Part shown: piece after piece, positions 25,381 through 36,688 of the stretch
How positions within the stretch are numbered: the stretch's first letter is position 1
How the letters are laid out: every line of letters begins with the position of its first letter
From: Xylogone sp. PMI_703
Taxonomy: Eukaryota; Ascomycota; Leotiomycetes
Assembly: GCA_021399445.1 (NCBI GenBank)
Contig: JAJTUQ010000005.1
Coordinates: forward strand, 4,650,001 to 4,714,000
Direction of reading: 5' to 3'
Length of the DNA: 64,000 bases
Notes under the pieces: model-generated
Database searches by the model: none
Told to the model about the DNA's origin: nothing
Seen by the model: only the letters and a program-made list of their open reading frames with translations
Made by a program: the position numbers and the translations under genes

Positions 25381-26260
25381 GAAATACCCATATCTTAGGG
25401 CATTGTTCTATTTCAAAGCTGATCGCTCACAGCAGTATTATTTATGTCCTTATTCAACATCAAATTCTTCACTGAAGGGCAATAGAACGTTTCTCTGCCC
25501 TGATGTCCGTCTCCTATATCGCAGATCCTCTTTAACGGGCCATCTGCCCAATGGCACATGGTACTCCTCCTCCCCCGTAAAATTGGCGAACCCGGCCGTC
25601 CATGTTCAAGCAACGACTCCGAACCGCGCCGTGTATGCTGGATTGACGTCCAAACCACTCCGGACCAGGTGAGCGAAGGTGGCCTCCGCTGCGTATACCA
25701 ATCGCAGCCGCAACGTATGGAGGATGCGCTTGGCCTCCGTCTTCTCCTGGAGCCCCATCCGCGGCCTCGACCAAGTACTCAATGTTGAGGACATCACGGA
25801 GGAACACAAGCAGAGCTCGAATCGCCCGCCTGTCCAACTGTCGATGCCAGAAGCGTAGTCGAGCATCCCTATTCTGTAGCTCCGCATCCGTAAAGACTGC
25901 CGAGCGAATCTTCATCCTAAACTCTGTCAGCCCGGCTCGTCCTGTGAATTTGACATGTGTGACCTACAGGACTCATTCGAATGCCTTCTGCATGAGCACT
26001 CTCTCCCCGTGGGACGCGACCTGGACCAGGTCACTGGTCATGAGAATGCCAACGGCACCCTCAGCGTGGAGGTCCACGCCGTTTGGCAGTAACTCCGCGA
26101 CCGAGCTGCGTGAGAGGAAGCCGTGGTACACAAACTTCACACGAGCCATTAACTCTCGTGACATTTTCAAGTTCAGCTTGGTGATGGGGCTCTCGTCCGG
26201 TGGGGGTGGAGCTCTCAAGGCCTCTACCATATGTTTGTAAGTCGAGTTGCGGCGCAAATC
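25380..26260 (-). mobile_element. Dispersed repeat copy B (copia-associated)
   Basis: Collinear with 7.66-8.63 kb. Minus-strand frame 26257-25973 encodes HMVEALRAPPPPDESPIT and LNLKMSRELMARVKFVYHGF, nearly identical to copy A. Further down, RWPVKEDLRYRRRT matches RWPIKEDLRYRRRT of copy A. Copy B is less damaged: the first frame is open for 94 codons and carries on past the point where copy A stops (GVDLHAEGAVGILMTSDLVQ). The 872-bp versus 965-bp spacing shows indels. No RT or RNase H motif was seen here, so copy B is a partial element. Association with copia rests on copy A. Confidence 0.6.
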
Positions 26261-26498
26261 AGTGGTCTCCTCTGGAGATTTAAATACACCAGGAGCAAAT
26301 AGTGAATAGTGAATAGTGAATTATATGAGGGCGGTCTTCGTGAGAATATCATTCGGGTCTTCTCCGTTTTTATTTTTATTTCTGAGTCGAAAGATATTCC
26401 ATCTTATCTAGTGAATTCAGTAATGGAAGAAGAGGGAAATACAAGAAAATATCAAAGGCCCCTCTCTGAGGTGAATAGGCTTATGCTTCTTTTTATTC

Positions 26499-28635
26499 TC
26501 ATGGGCTGCTATCACCTACTTCTAGCCGAGTCCTGACTTCTCTGACCAGAGCCTTGGCTTCCTCGACTTCCACTCCATCCTGACACAGCTCCGTCGCCAG
26601 CGTCATCGCGCGCTCATAATCGCCCGTCCGCATAGCGAACTTCGCTAGCCACATCCTCGCCTTGGATGTAGCGGCCGTAACACCGACACCTTGCCCCGTC
26701 CCTCCTCTCCGGCCTTCATCGTCCTCGTCATCAGGCGAATCCGCCCTGATATTCACTTCAAGGTTCTCGATACCAGCGCCTTCTTCCTGCGCTACACAGA
26801 GTTCCATGTATGCCTTCGCCTCAACGTCGTCGTCCAGTCGTTCGTACATGTTAGCAATTTGCAAGAGTATCTCGGGATCCATACTTCCTCCTCTTTCTCG
26901 AGGGCCGGTACCGAATGAAGACCCTACGCCAGCGTCGTAGTAACTGTCTGCCAGCAAGGCCCGTTTCAGGGCTTTGATACCTTCTATATCTCTACCCATC
27001 TTTTGAAGACATGATCCCACGGCCATCCACATCTTGCCATCCCAGGGGCGTAATCCAGCAGCTCGTTTGTAATACCATAACGCGTAAGAATGCATTTCGA
27101 GGACTTCGTATGTTTGGCCCAAACCGTACCAGGCTCGATAATCTCGACGATTCACGTCCACAGCTCGGCGGTAAGATTCAATTGCGGCGTGTGTATTCTT
27201 CAACTCGACGTATTCGTGGCCCATTAGTGTCCAGGCAGAGAGACAAGATCGATCTAATGTTAAAGCACGGCGGAAGTATTGGACGGCCTTTTCATGGCTA
27301 GAGAGTAAACTGTAGTAGTTCCCTATAACTACACATGACTCGGGCCGGAATTTGTCGATACTAGAACAGAGATGTGCTAGGAAAGATAACTTTGGTCGAA
27401 GATTCATTACATAGAGAATATTAGAGTAGTGATCTAGTGAGTCGAGGCGGTGCGGATGCATCGCAAGAAGGTTGCTAAAGTGCGTATCTGCCGTCACAAA
27501 GTCTTTAGTGTGATAAGCTAGGAGGGCGAGACAGGTTAAGAGGAATGGTGAAGTGGGAAATATGGAGAGAAGCTGGGTGAGAGATGCAGAGAGTTGTGGT
27601 GTCGATTGATATAGTTCAAGTGAGGTATGCAGGTGGAAAATGAAAGAGATGATATTTTGAGGTAAGTGAGGGGTAATTCGATTGAGCTGGTTCTTATCAG
27701 TAGTGTGGTTTAAAAATACTGGAAACAAACTTACGTCTTCTACTCTGGCAATTAAAGAAGTCATCTCTAGCCAGCAAGACCAATTCATGGGATATAGATG
27801 GACACTTCGGAGGAGCCACCGCATAGCTTCCTCTTCGTTCTTATCCTTAGCTAGCACCATACCATAACTAGTCCCATTAGCACGGAACAAAAGGAGGTGA
27901 TAGAGCACCTACAGATACTCTAGCCATCCCTGGCTCCCTACAACTTCACCACCTTCTGTCGTTCGTTCCTGAAACCAAGCATCTAAAAACCTGGTGATTG
28001 TAACTAATTGCTTGTTGACCGTACTTCCGCTATCATTGGGACCCATGACCATCTCGCTCTCTTCATCTTTTCTCTTCTCTCCAGCCATAAACCGCGCATA
28101 GAGAGCCAGAAACAAGCTTTTCTGACTTAATTTTGGTATTAAAAAGGCGGATGAGGATTTTGATTGACCCAAGGGAGCCTTTCCCTTCCCATTATCTTTC
28201 ACAGAACCACTCTGGCTTGCCATCAATGCTGATGGTGATAGTCCCATATTCAATATGGTATCTGGAAGAAATACCGCGGCACATCGGTCAAACTCCCGGC
28301 AGTCAAAGAAAGATTTCGCCAGAAGGTACTGATTTATCTCCTTAGCTTCGAGTTCTGCTTCTTCAGGATCAAGGTTGCCGCTGACAACAATTGGGGGGGC
28401 TCCGTGTTGTGGGACTTCGGTCATTTGGGAATCTTCGGGCTCAGGAGGTGTATCTTTCGTTGTTATCGATGTCAAAAGCTCTGCAGCCCTGGTGTAAGTC
28501 AGTATAGCACATCAATCAGAGGCTCCTATAACTTTACCACTTTGCAGATTGATATAAACATCTTTCTGAACATTTTATTACTGCTTCCTGAAGCGTCGCT
28601 TTAAGCTGGGTGATCCTCTCATCATTGAGAGCCAT
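26499..28635 (-). CDS. CDC23: Anaphase-promoting complex subunit 8 (Cdc23)
   Basis: Exons 28635-28538, 28488-27913, 27867-27735 and 27686-26499 give 664 residues. TPR scaffold subunit of the APC/C ubiquitin ligase in the nucleus. The N-terminus matches the family (MALNDERITQLKATLQEAV, then SAKWAAELL across intron 1). The Cdc23 region reads GWLEYLYGMVLAKDKNEEEAM across a 45-nt intron and RVEDLNRITPHLPQNI across a 48-nt intron. Tandem TPR units follow: GNYYSLLSSHEKAVQYFRRAL, AWTLMGHEYVELKNTHAAIE, AWYGLGQTYEVLEMHSYALW and MWMAVGSCLQKMGRDIEG. Intron 2 contains an in-frame TAG, so splicing is essential. Intron 3 is a multiple of 3 and stop-free, so its removal is inferred from the donor GTAAGT and the family alignment. 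It shares its upstream region with ERG20. Confidence 0.92.
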
Positions 28636-29182
28636 TTTGAACTTTGGTGGATATCAGAAGATTTTTTGGAAATCATAAATTGTGTGGTATTATTTCTGTG
28701 CTGAGACTGTTGTTATGGTTGACCAGGCAAGCTTCACTTCGCGTGAGCCATGAACGAAAGTAGGGGCAGAGGCAGCACAATGGAATTCCTGCTATGAACT
28801 CTGATGTCCGAAGATCATGATATTTGGGCTTATTCCACCAGGCTGCTCAATTGAGCTAGCAAGGCTGCCAGGATTCTGTAATCCTTCCGTGAGCTTTATT
28901 CGACCTACGAGGCAAGACGAGGCTGAAAGTACCGTCTTCGAGAGTGCACGGATGCATGGCAGTACTACGGCTGACTGAACGCGAGCCAGTCAACCGTACT
29001 GGTGGGACCCTGCCACATATGCAGCTGCGCTAATTATTCTGCCGCGCCTGTTTGGCGGTGTGCCCCTTTAACAGTTACACAGAAGTAATTTCCCAAACGG
29101 GCTTCTCCCTTTCCCTTCAACCTTCTCCTCTGTAGAGCTCCTTATCTCCCGTTCTCAGCTTTCCACGACCGATAAAGTCAAA
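28636..29182. promoter_or_regulatory. Divergent intergenic region CDC23 / ERG20
   Basis: 547 bp between the two start codons, so both promoters and leaders must lie here. There is a CT-rich stretch just before the ERG20 start (about 29085-29165) and no clear TATA box. No other reading frame is credible. Confidence 0.55.
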
Positions 29183-30280
29183 ATGGCAAAAACTACCACG
29201 TTGAAAGAATTCGAATCGGTCTTCCCACAGCTGGTGGAAGACCTCCTTGCCCATTCGAAATCCTATAACCTTCCCGAACAGTTCGTTGAATGGTACAAGG
29301 CTGTGAGTGTATCTCATGCTCTAATTTTTCCTTTGAGATGCTGACCAGCAAGGTAGTCGCTAAATGCCAACGCCCTCGGCGGAAAATGCAATCGCGGCAT
29401 GTCTGTGCCAGATTCTGTCTCCCTGCTACTAGAGCGACCTCTCACTGAGAAAGAGTATTTTGAAGCTGCAACTCTAGGCTGGATGACCGAGCTCTTACAA
29501 GCCTTCTTCCTTGTATCCGATGATATTATGGACAGCAGTATCACACGCCGTGGAGCTCCTTGCTGGTACCGTCAGCCAGGCGTGGGTATGATTGCCATCA
29601 ACGACGGTTTCCTGCTGGAGTCAGCCATTTACATCCTCCTCAAGAAATACTTCCGATCCCACCCTTCATACGTTGATCTGATGGAGCTCTTCCACGAAAC
29701 CACATTTCAGACAGAACTCGGCCAATTGGCTGATCTCCTCACCGCACCCGAAGACAAGGTTGATCTCGACAACTTCTCCCTGACAAAGTACCAATTCATC
29801 GTCATCTACAAGACAGCATACTATTCTTTCTATCTCCCAGTTGCCCTTGCCCTCCACTACCAAAATATCGCAACGCCAAAGAATCTAAAACTAGCCGAAG
29901 ATATCCTCATACCCCTCGGGGAGTACTTCCAGATCCAAGATGACTACTTGGACAACTTCGGTTTACCGGAGCATATTGGCAAGATCGGCACGGATATCAT
30001 GGACAACAAGTGCTCCTGGCTTGTGAACAAGGCTTTGCAGATTGTTACTCCGGAACAGAGAGAAATCCTCGAGGAGAACTACGGACGCAAGGATAGCGCT
30101 TGCGAAGCGAAAGTCAAGGCGCTGTATAACGAGTTAAAATTGGAGCAGATTTACAAGGATTACGAGGAGAAGAGGGTTGGTGAAATTAAGAGATTAATTG
30201 ATGGGATTGATGAGTCAGGTGGTCTTAAGAAGTCCGTATTCGAGAGCTTCTTGAGCAAGATCTACAAGAGAAGCAAATAA
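29183..30280 (+). CDS. ERG20: Farnesyl diphosphate synthase
   Basis: Exons 29183-29302 and 29357-30280 (54-nt intron, donor GTGAGT) give 347 residues, the normal length. It condenses IPP with DMAPP and then GPP to make FPP for sterols, dolichol, ubiquinone and prenylation. Both aspartate-rich motifs are present: DDIMD at 95-99 and DDYLD at 235-239. Two phenylalanines lie at positions -4 and -5 before the first motif (QAFFLVSDD), the chain-length signature of eukaryotic FPP rather than GGPP synthases. The basic C-terminus KIYKRSK fits the active-site lid. The exon junction gives WYKA then [14 protein letters not shown], as in homologues. All catalytic residues that I can check are intact. Confidence 0.95.
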
Positions 30281-30738
30281 ATCTCATAGTCAAGAAGGAA
30301 AGATTGGCGAGTTCCTCAAAAGAGGGATTTTTTCTTGCAAACCATTCCCATATTGATTTGCACATGGTTTATTTCTGTGAGATACTTGAAGGAGTATTTG
30401 TTCGGGAGAAGGCAGGTCGGTTAATGCTCTTGGGGGTTGAAACTAGATTAATTTTGAACGAGAAGAGATATCCTTCCAAAGTCCTAATGTTACATTAAGA
30501 AAAAGTTTTCGGTAGGGAATAAATACTCATCACTGAGGATAGAGATAATTTATTAAACAAAGCTACTGTCAACAAAGAATACATGTCTCGATACTTTGGA
30601 ATGAAAACTCTATTTCTTGGTTAAAAAGGGGCTATATACATAGAAACTATCCCATCCAAGCCTTGCTCCATATATAGCATACAAACATCCTTCATCTGCA
30701 CTCATTCATTACTGAATATCAAGAGCGAATCAATCATC
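30281..30738. other. Convergent 3' region
   Basis: 458 bp between the stop codons of ERG20 and the AA9 gene. AT-rich, holding the two 3' UTRs; no frame is supported. Confidence 0.6.
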
Positions 30739-31951
30739 TTACAAGCATTGAGAGTAGTAGGCATTGGAATACGTGCACGTGTACGGGCTCGCGCAAACAG
30801 TACCTCCCGTCCAACCCTGTCCACCACACTGACCATATCTCGGCACGGTCGGGCCAGTAGGACTTGAGCCACCAGCAGTAGTGGTAGTGGTGCGCAGAGT
30901 CGTCGAGGTCGTCGTCGGGGGAGGAGGACGAGCGGTGGTGCTGCTCGTTGGTCTGGCAGTAGTGGTGGATGATGGACCGACTGGACCGCTGCCGCCACCT
31001 GATTGTCCTGCCCAGACAGCGGGGCCAGGAACGGTGTAGTTGTGGAAGTTGGTGTAGATGTTCACGGTGTAGCCTGGCTCGGTGCCGGTGATGAAGCCGG
31101 GGATTGATACCAGGGGTCCAGGAGTGCCGCTTCCGCCGCCTGTTACGCGGACTTGGGCGCAAGAGATGTAGAACTATGGAGGGTTTTGTGAGTTGATGTG
31201 TTCGAACGGACTTCAATATGATGTATAACGTACCTGAGGAATACCAGCTGGGTATGGGTTGTGGATAGCGAGCTGCTGGATGCGGAGAAGGTAGTCTCCA
31301 TTTGGTAGCGCTGGTGGGATGTTGTAAGAGTAAGTTTCTGGGTGATGTTAGTTTTTGTCTCAATTGATAATCGTTTTCTACCTGATTAACTGGGAATAAC
31401 GTACGAGCTAGAGGCCAAGTTGATGTTCCATCGGCATTGAACGTTGGGCCTAGGTCAAGGATCTTGAACCAGACTTGTCCTGATCCATCGAACGCATCGG
31501 CCGTTGTTGGAGCCTTGGCCATGTACCTATTTCTCATAGTTAGATTTGACAATGCCAAAAATGGAACACCGCCGCTGGCCACGATGAAGCTTACATAGAC
31601 AGAGGTCCATCATGATAAACAGCTGTATCAGCCGTAAAGGAGAAAGGCTGTCCTGCCTGTACAGTGATGATTTCCGTTCCAGCTCCGGACTCTCCACCTT
31701 GATTACAGCGCAGATCATCGGAAGTAAGATCCGTAACTGGAGAGTTGTAGTTGGTGTTTGGTCGGATGTACTGGTAGACCGGAAACTCCACGCCACCATA
31801 GGTGAATCTCTCAAAGATATCTATTTGCGTATGTTCATTAGCTATTGATATAGGTGGAACAGCAAAGATATTTCTCAGGAAACTTACAATGGCCATAGGT
31901 CTGACCGACCAAGGCTGATAAGCCAAGAGAAAGAGAAGTAAATGTCTTCAT
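30739..31951 (-). CDS. AA9 lytic polysaccharide monooxygenase with CBM1
   Basis: Five exons (31951-31888, 31820-31595, 31526-31405, 31337-31234, 31173-30739) give 316 residues. Signal peptide [20 protein letters not shown] is followed directly by His21, which becomes the N-terminal histidine of the copper brace (mature [11 protein letters not shown]). The second copper histidine is His91 in VYHDGPLSM. The axial tyrosine region is [12 protein letters not shown] (Y174). The catalytic domain ends near residue 220. A long Ser/Thr/Pro linker and a cellulose-binding CBM1 ([15 protein letters not shown] .. YYSQCL) follow. The enzyme is secreted and oxidatively cleaves cellulose or related glucans. 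The four introns are 60-68 nt, and the first interrupts the codon after the catalytic His codon. All splice phases close. Confidence 0.93.
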
Positions 31952-33374
31952 CTTGAATGAGGAGACTACTAAAGAGACTCAACCCTAACCTAGATGCTAG
32001 GCTTCAAGAATGAGGAACTCTGGGCAGGACCACATGGTTTTATATCTCGATAAAAGCCAGCTTCCCTGGTACAATCTAAACAGACTTCCCTACTCCGTAG
32101 AAGCTATACATCACGCCGAGCCAATGGCCGCTGGCATGTGCTCGATTAACTCCTCGTCTACCGGGCCGCGACCCCTGGAACAGCTTGGCCGCAGTACCGA
32201 CGGAGAGACGAGCAGTCATCATCGTCAATACTTCGTTGACGTTATCGCAGACTAATACCCAGCTGGGAATTAACTCCATGGTACTTTTCCCTGCTTAGTC
32301 TTAGTGTTCATGCCAAGTTGTGGAGAAACCTGGAGACAGCAAGGAACAAGAGGAAGGGATAATTGTGTTTTGCTGAAGAAATCCGACAGGGCCGGATAAA
32401 GAGACCATCTGATATTGCGCTTCAGACATGGGGATGGGTGACGGCGGCTCTACGGGACAAGAGAACGGGTATTTGAGACGGAGATATCCGAGCTGACGGA
32501 CATATCTTCCGGTATTACTTATATGTGTGTAGACATTGACTTCATTCGGATATGGTCTCAGAATATAACTATGAGGATCAAAGTTAGAGTTGAATTGAAT
32601 GAACTCTATTTCTCTAAAAGATATACCAAGCATACATCCCTCCGACTTCCCTCCCTACACCCGCAGTGCATTGTCGAATGTCGGCATCCAACTGCCGACC
32701 ACGCGCCCACTCGTTTTGGGAACGGAAGATTAAGACCGGGAAAAGGAGAAGACAGGGGCCGATTGGCGTTTGCGGGGTTGCCGGGCCGTGAGCTTAATTG
32801 CACTTCAATCTAAATCGCTTGGAAGAACTCCAGCCCCGGTCTCTTGTCCAAGCAACATCAGGCAGAATTCACAATCCTTCTTGCTATTTGCTCCATTATT
32901 ACTACTAGCATAATACTAACAACCCAGCTCAAGCTGTCAAGAGGCTTAACATCCTCATCAGTCTTCGTGTAAGGTGTTCGTTTTCTCTGCGGAAGACATT
33001 TCTCCGTCACCGTAAACTCCCCCATTTGGGACGATAGTGATCATATTTTACAGCATTTGGAGATCCAAATCTAGTCAGCTCCATGGTCTATCCTTGAAAA
33101 ATTATGTCTTGTGTAGGGTAATGGGATGGCAGACACGTGGGCTTCCAAAACATTAGCATAATCTTGCCCACGCGTCTTATCTTATTCAACCACTCGGGGT
33201 GAAAGTAATTCAATTAAAAGTCGCACCTGAGTTGCAATTTTTGGCTAATAATAGTCCCTATAGATACAAACTGTGAAACCCCCAGAACATTCCTGGCTGT
33301 GCCCTGCTACAATATGTTATAATAATAAGTCACACCCAAGGAAAAGAGTTTTGACGGTGGACCCTATCAAGTTC
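31952..33374. promoter_or_regulatory. Upstream region of the AA9 gene and 3' region of the caspase-fold gene
   Basis: A minus-strand TATA box (TATAAAA, 32044-32038) lies 87 bp before the AA9 start, consistent with an inducible promoter. The rest of the 1.4 kb holds no supported gene. The open frames at 32010-32813 are short and overlap in both directions. Confidence 0.45.
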
Positions 33375-35215
33375 TTACAATGCCCATGCCTTTCGTGATC
33401 TACCAGTATCTCCTCGAGACCTTTTGGTCGGGGATAGTGCCCGCAAACTCTTCCCAATAGACCCAAACCACCTCCCAGCGCGCTCCCTAACATAGCTCTG
33501 CTTGACCACTATCTCCTGGGTAGCCTTCACGCCATTGTGGATATATTTCCCAACGGCTCCACACATAGATTTTATGTCATCCAGTTCGAGATCCGAATCG
33601 TAGAATGCAGCCGCTAGATAATAATGACCACGATTAAAGCCATCTCCTTGACCAACACTTTCTCGCCAGATAGACCCTCTACCCTCATGCACCGCAGGAT
33701 GGTCGCCCAGTACTTATAACCATCCTTATTCTTCATGTGGAGCTCGCGGAACCATCTTTGCCTATCCCATTGGAGACAAGCCTGGCCAAAAGGTTGGGAA
33801 AGCTTTAAATTTACTACAATCGTGTCGACCAGTTCAGCGGTTTGTAGCCGGAACAGCATTATGTCAATCACAAAGTCCTCAAAATCTAAATTTCTTGTCT
33901 CGCCCGTGGAATAGTCCCGAAGAAAACCACGGTATAAACCATTTGGAGACATATGCCAATCTCCCGGGCATGAATTTGCCAGCATTGCGGCTTTCTTTTG
34001 CATGGCTCGGCGCAGAAAGTTCTCCGAGTGTTCGTCCGGTCTTAACGTTTGTGCAGATATTCTATCAGCAACTGCGTCTCCGTGGTAGCTTGAACCAGTA
34101 GCTGCACACAATATATTTGACGTAGCTTTGTAGATAGGTGCGTTATCCCATCGTTGTTGAAAATAACTGAGAGGAATGCCCGTTCTTCCCAGCCAACAGT
34201 GAGTCCAATCGTCATCCTGCGCAGCGAAGCGAAATTCATGACCTTCATCGGTAGTATTTTCACCCAAAGTCCTTACAATGGACCAACAGAATTCATTGAA
34301 AGTCTTTGTTTGTATATCTGTGGTCTTCGATGGTTGTAGAGATTTATGTGTGACTTCTGGTGGCACGCCTTCAAGAAGCGGGCTAGCGGAATCTGTAAGT
34401 GTATTGATTAACATTGATGCAAACACTGATCCACATGCACGACCAATGCTAGTAGAATTGTCCCACGAATAGCTGTAGCGTTTTGGTTCCTCTTGCTCAG
34501 TTGTGGTAGGCTCAGACAACATATCTCCAGCCGCTGTAAGTATAGTCATATTGAGATCCGGACTGATGGCCCATTCCCCTGAATGACATGCCGTAGTAAC
34601 TAGAGTGACAGGGATTTCTGGTGATATGGATGATTTTAGATGAGTGATTGTAAGACAACAGTCCTCCATTTTCTTCTTTTCTTCGGGATCGGCATATTCG
34701 AGACATATTCCGAGAGTATGGACTCCATGTCCAAAAAGGAGGACAATGATTGATTTAGGTGGAGTTGTTTGTTTTGCAAGGCTGCAAGCAAGCTTGATCT
34801 CTGAGATGACCTTTGCAATGATGTCTGATGGCTTGCAGACAGTAAATGGGGTAAGCTCCTCTCTCTGAACTAGATCCTTGTTGAACACAATCTTGCGATC
34901 ATTAGAAGGGTTTCCATGAAGAAATCCAGGGCCAAGCACCGGATTTTGCTCAATAAGATGGAGTAAGTCTTGTTCAGATACTGCACTTATCCATATTTGC
35001 TTGCTACCGAGGCCTTTTAAGAGATAGTTAAACGCACAGAAATCTGAGATAAACCAGCCATCTGAATCAATAGGATTTGCCTCTTTCAAAGGGACCCCGC
35101 AAACACCAATGATGATTGTATCCGTCTTGATATCTGGTAGAGTGTGAGAAGGTATCACTGTGGGAAGGAGCTTGTGGCCCTTGTAAGCGGAGCCAGGGGC
35201 AAGATTGGTTGCCAT
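33375..35215 (-). CDS. Caspase-fold (clan CD) protein, C-terminus split between frames
   Basis: The main frame runs from 35215 (MATNLAPGSAYK; an open 43-codon extension upstream to 35344 is judged leader) to a stop at 33614. The clan CD cysteine-protease core is visible: hydrophobic strand then GHG (IIVLLFGHGVHTLG, His163), and 47 residues later VTLVTTACHSGEW (Cys210). These fit the His-Cys dyad of caspase/legumain-like proteins. I recall a fungal family with the same order (DGWFISDFCAFNYLLKGLG near residue 55), but no experimental function. The family C-terminus (YYLAAAFYDSDLELDDIKSM) lies in another frame, 33620-33375. A weak 62-nt intron (33675-33614, donor GTCTAT, acceptor CTAG) could join them; otherwise there is a one-base frameshift. 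A protease or signalling role is inferred from fold only. Confidence 0.6.
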
Positions 35216-35328
35216 CCCGATAAGGTGAATATATTTGATGTGATCGAGACAGAAATGTTTGGAGAGATAGGAAGCCACAACGATGCGTGGAAACTGGAAT
35301 AGCTGGGTCGTTTTTAAAGTTGGTATTC

Positions 35329-35378
35329 GAGTTTGGTCTGGCAAAGGTGAAGATTTGAGTTTGGTCTGGCAAAGGTGA
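35329..35378. repeat. 22-bp tandem duplication, 28-bp period
   Basis: The 22-mer GAGTTTGGTCTGGCAAAGGTGA occurs exactly at 35329-35350 and again at 35357-35378, with six bases between. It lies in the leader of the caspase-fold gene and overlaps its open 5' extension. Confidence 0.85.
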
Positions 35379-35798
35379 CTCCCTCAACCCAACAGGGTAG
35401 GAGCGGACCAACTAGACGTAGTAGCGCTACCAAGTTCGACATCTTAGAAATATTTTCTAGTCTTTTGCATGAGATATTATGGAACAAGTGCATATTCGGA
35501 GTAGCACTACCTACAGCTGAAAAGTAAGTTGTAATACAACTACCACCTCCCGTGGTAGAAGACTGGGTAACTGGTGTCGTCTCCCCATAGTTTATTGTCA
35601 TTGCGGACAAGAAGATTATTTATTTGTTCCCTTTATATTCTTTGTAGGCTTTGAAGGTGCAAGTAAGTCGCGAATTGACCCGGGCAGAGATCTCTGAGTT
35701 TGATCAAAGCACCTTCACACCAGACTTCCGTATCAATCTGGCTCGAGCGATGGTTTGGAGCAGGTTGCTCGTGATGAATTCGAGTTAGAAGGGTGTTC

Positions 35799-36010
35799 AG
35801 TATCATTTTGCATAAATGATGCGCGTTGTAGCTGAAGCTAGAACGTTGATGGCAATGACATTGATGGTTTCAATGCTGGCGGAGATCAATCTCTCGCAGA
35901 TATCGATGCTGTCCAGGTAACATGTCTGTCAGCGGGTCGGATTATAGTGGTATTGTGGTATCACTTTGCATAAGTGATACACGTTGTAGCTATAGCTAGA
36001 ACGTTTATAT
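35799..36010. repeat. Direct repeat pair, each with a 5-nt-loop hairpin
   Basis: Each unit has a perfect inverted repeat around the loop TGCAT, then CGTTGTAGCT, a purine-rich variant, and CTAGAACGTT. Unit 1 has the hairpin at 35802-35820 (ATCATTT/AAATGAT). Unit 2 has it at 35960-35978 (ATCACTT/AAGTGAT), with a 9-bp stem if flanking bases are counted. The units are about 158 bp apart. The hairpin may be the tip of a small inverted-repeat element or a palindromic binding site. Confidence 0.7.
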
Positions 36011-36688
36011 TGGTTCAAAGACAATAAATGGAGGAAAGTAAAACTTGAACACTGCCGCGATGGGTCAGGAGCACTCAAACACACAGGATTCTATGGGACG
36101 CCGTGCCCATGTCCTCGTTCAACAATAATCATACATAGCTAGGAAAGGGATGGGGGAAAAAAAAAAAAGCAAGAAATGGAAGTGATGCAGAATGGAAAGA
36201 GATAAAAAGTAGGTAAAGGGAGGAACTAGAAATGAAAGGTGAGCTGGATTTGTAAAGCCAGAGAAGAGTGAATTTCCAGATTCACTTGGCGAGCTTCCGT
36301 CTTTGTCCTCAAACCAATCAAACACGAGCAGAACACTTAATAATCCCTTGAAAGGTGATGGTATTGTAAAATGAAGGAAACTCCTAGTTTCAAGATAACT
36401 ACAAAAAAACAATAGGTATCACATTAACCCACAGACAATGACCTACGAAGCCCTTAGAATGCTCCCGAAACTCCAGGTTTTCTTTTTGAAGACCATAAAA
36501 TCCTCATCGCCTAGAATGGCTCTTTTCAATACCCCGAAATCATTTCCCCGTTTTATTTTGGTTCCCTCCGTTTTTGTGACCCCAATTTGATGGTCATGAA
36601 ACCCCAAACCTCTTTACATGCATTTTCGCCTGTTATGTGTGTTGCTGTTTTTTTAACGCCTTTCCAAATGAAAATAATGCGCCTTTGT

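Larger units (their letters stand above)
35216..36688. other. Intergenic region with two repeat structures
   Basis: Contains a 22-bp direct duplication (35329-35350 and 35357-35378) and a pair of about 50-bp direct repeats with hairpins (around 35799-35850 and 35957-36010). The remainder is AT-rich, with the 3' region of the RA-PH gene near 36.4-36.7 kb. No gene is supported. Confidence 0.5.

Noticed and set aside
26499..28475. Two separate TPR-related genes divided by a TAG at 27909
   Set aside because: A GTAGGT..ACTAG 45-nt intron with branch CTAAT spans the stop and restores the Cdc23 sequence, so it is one gene.
29183..30280. Geranylgeranyl rather than farnesyl diphosphate synthase
   Set aside because: Two aromatic residues just before the first aspartate motif and the 347-residue length fit FPP synthase.
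26499..35215. A secondary-metabolite cluster around the FPP synthase
   Set aside because: Neighbours are APC8, an AA9 enzyme and a caspase-fold protein; no terpene cyclase, P450 or polyketide/peptide synthase is present.
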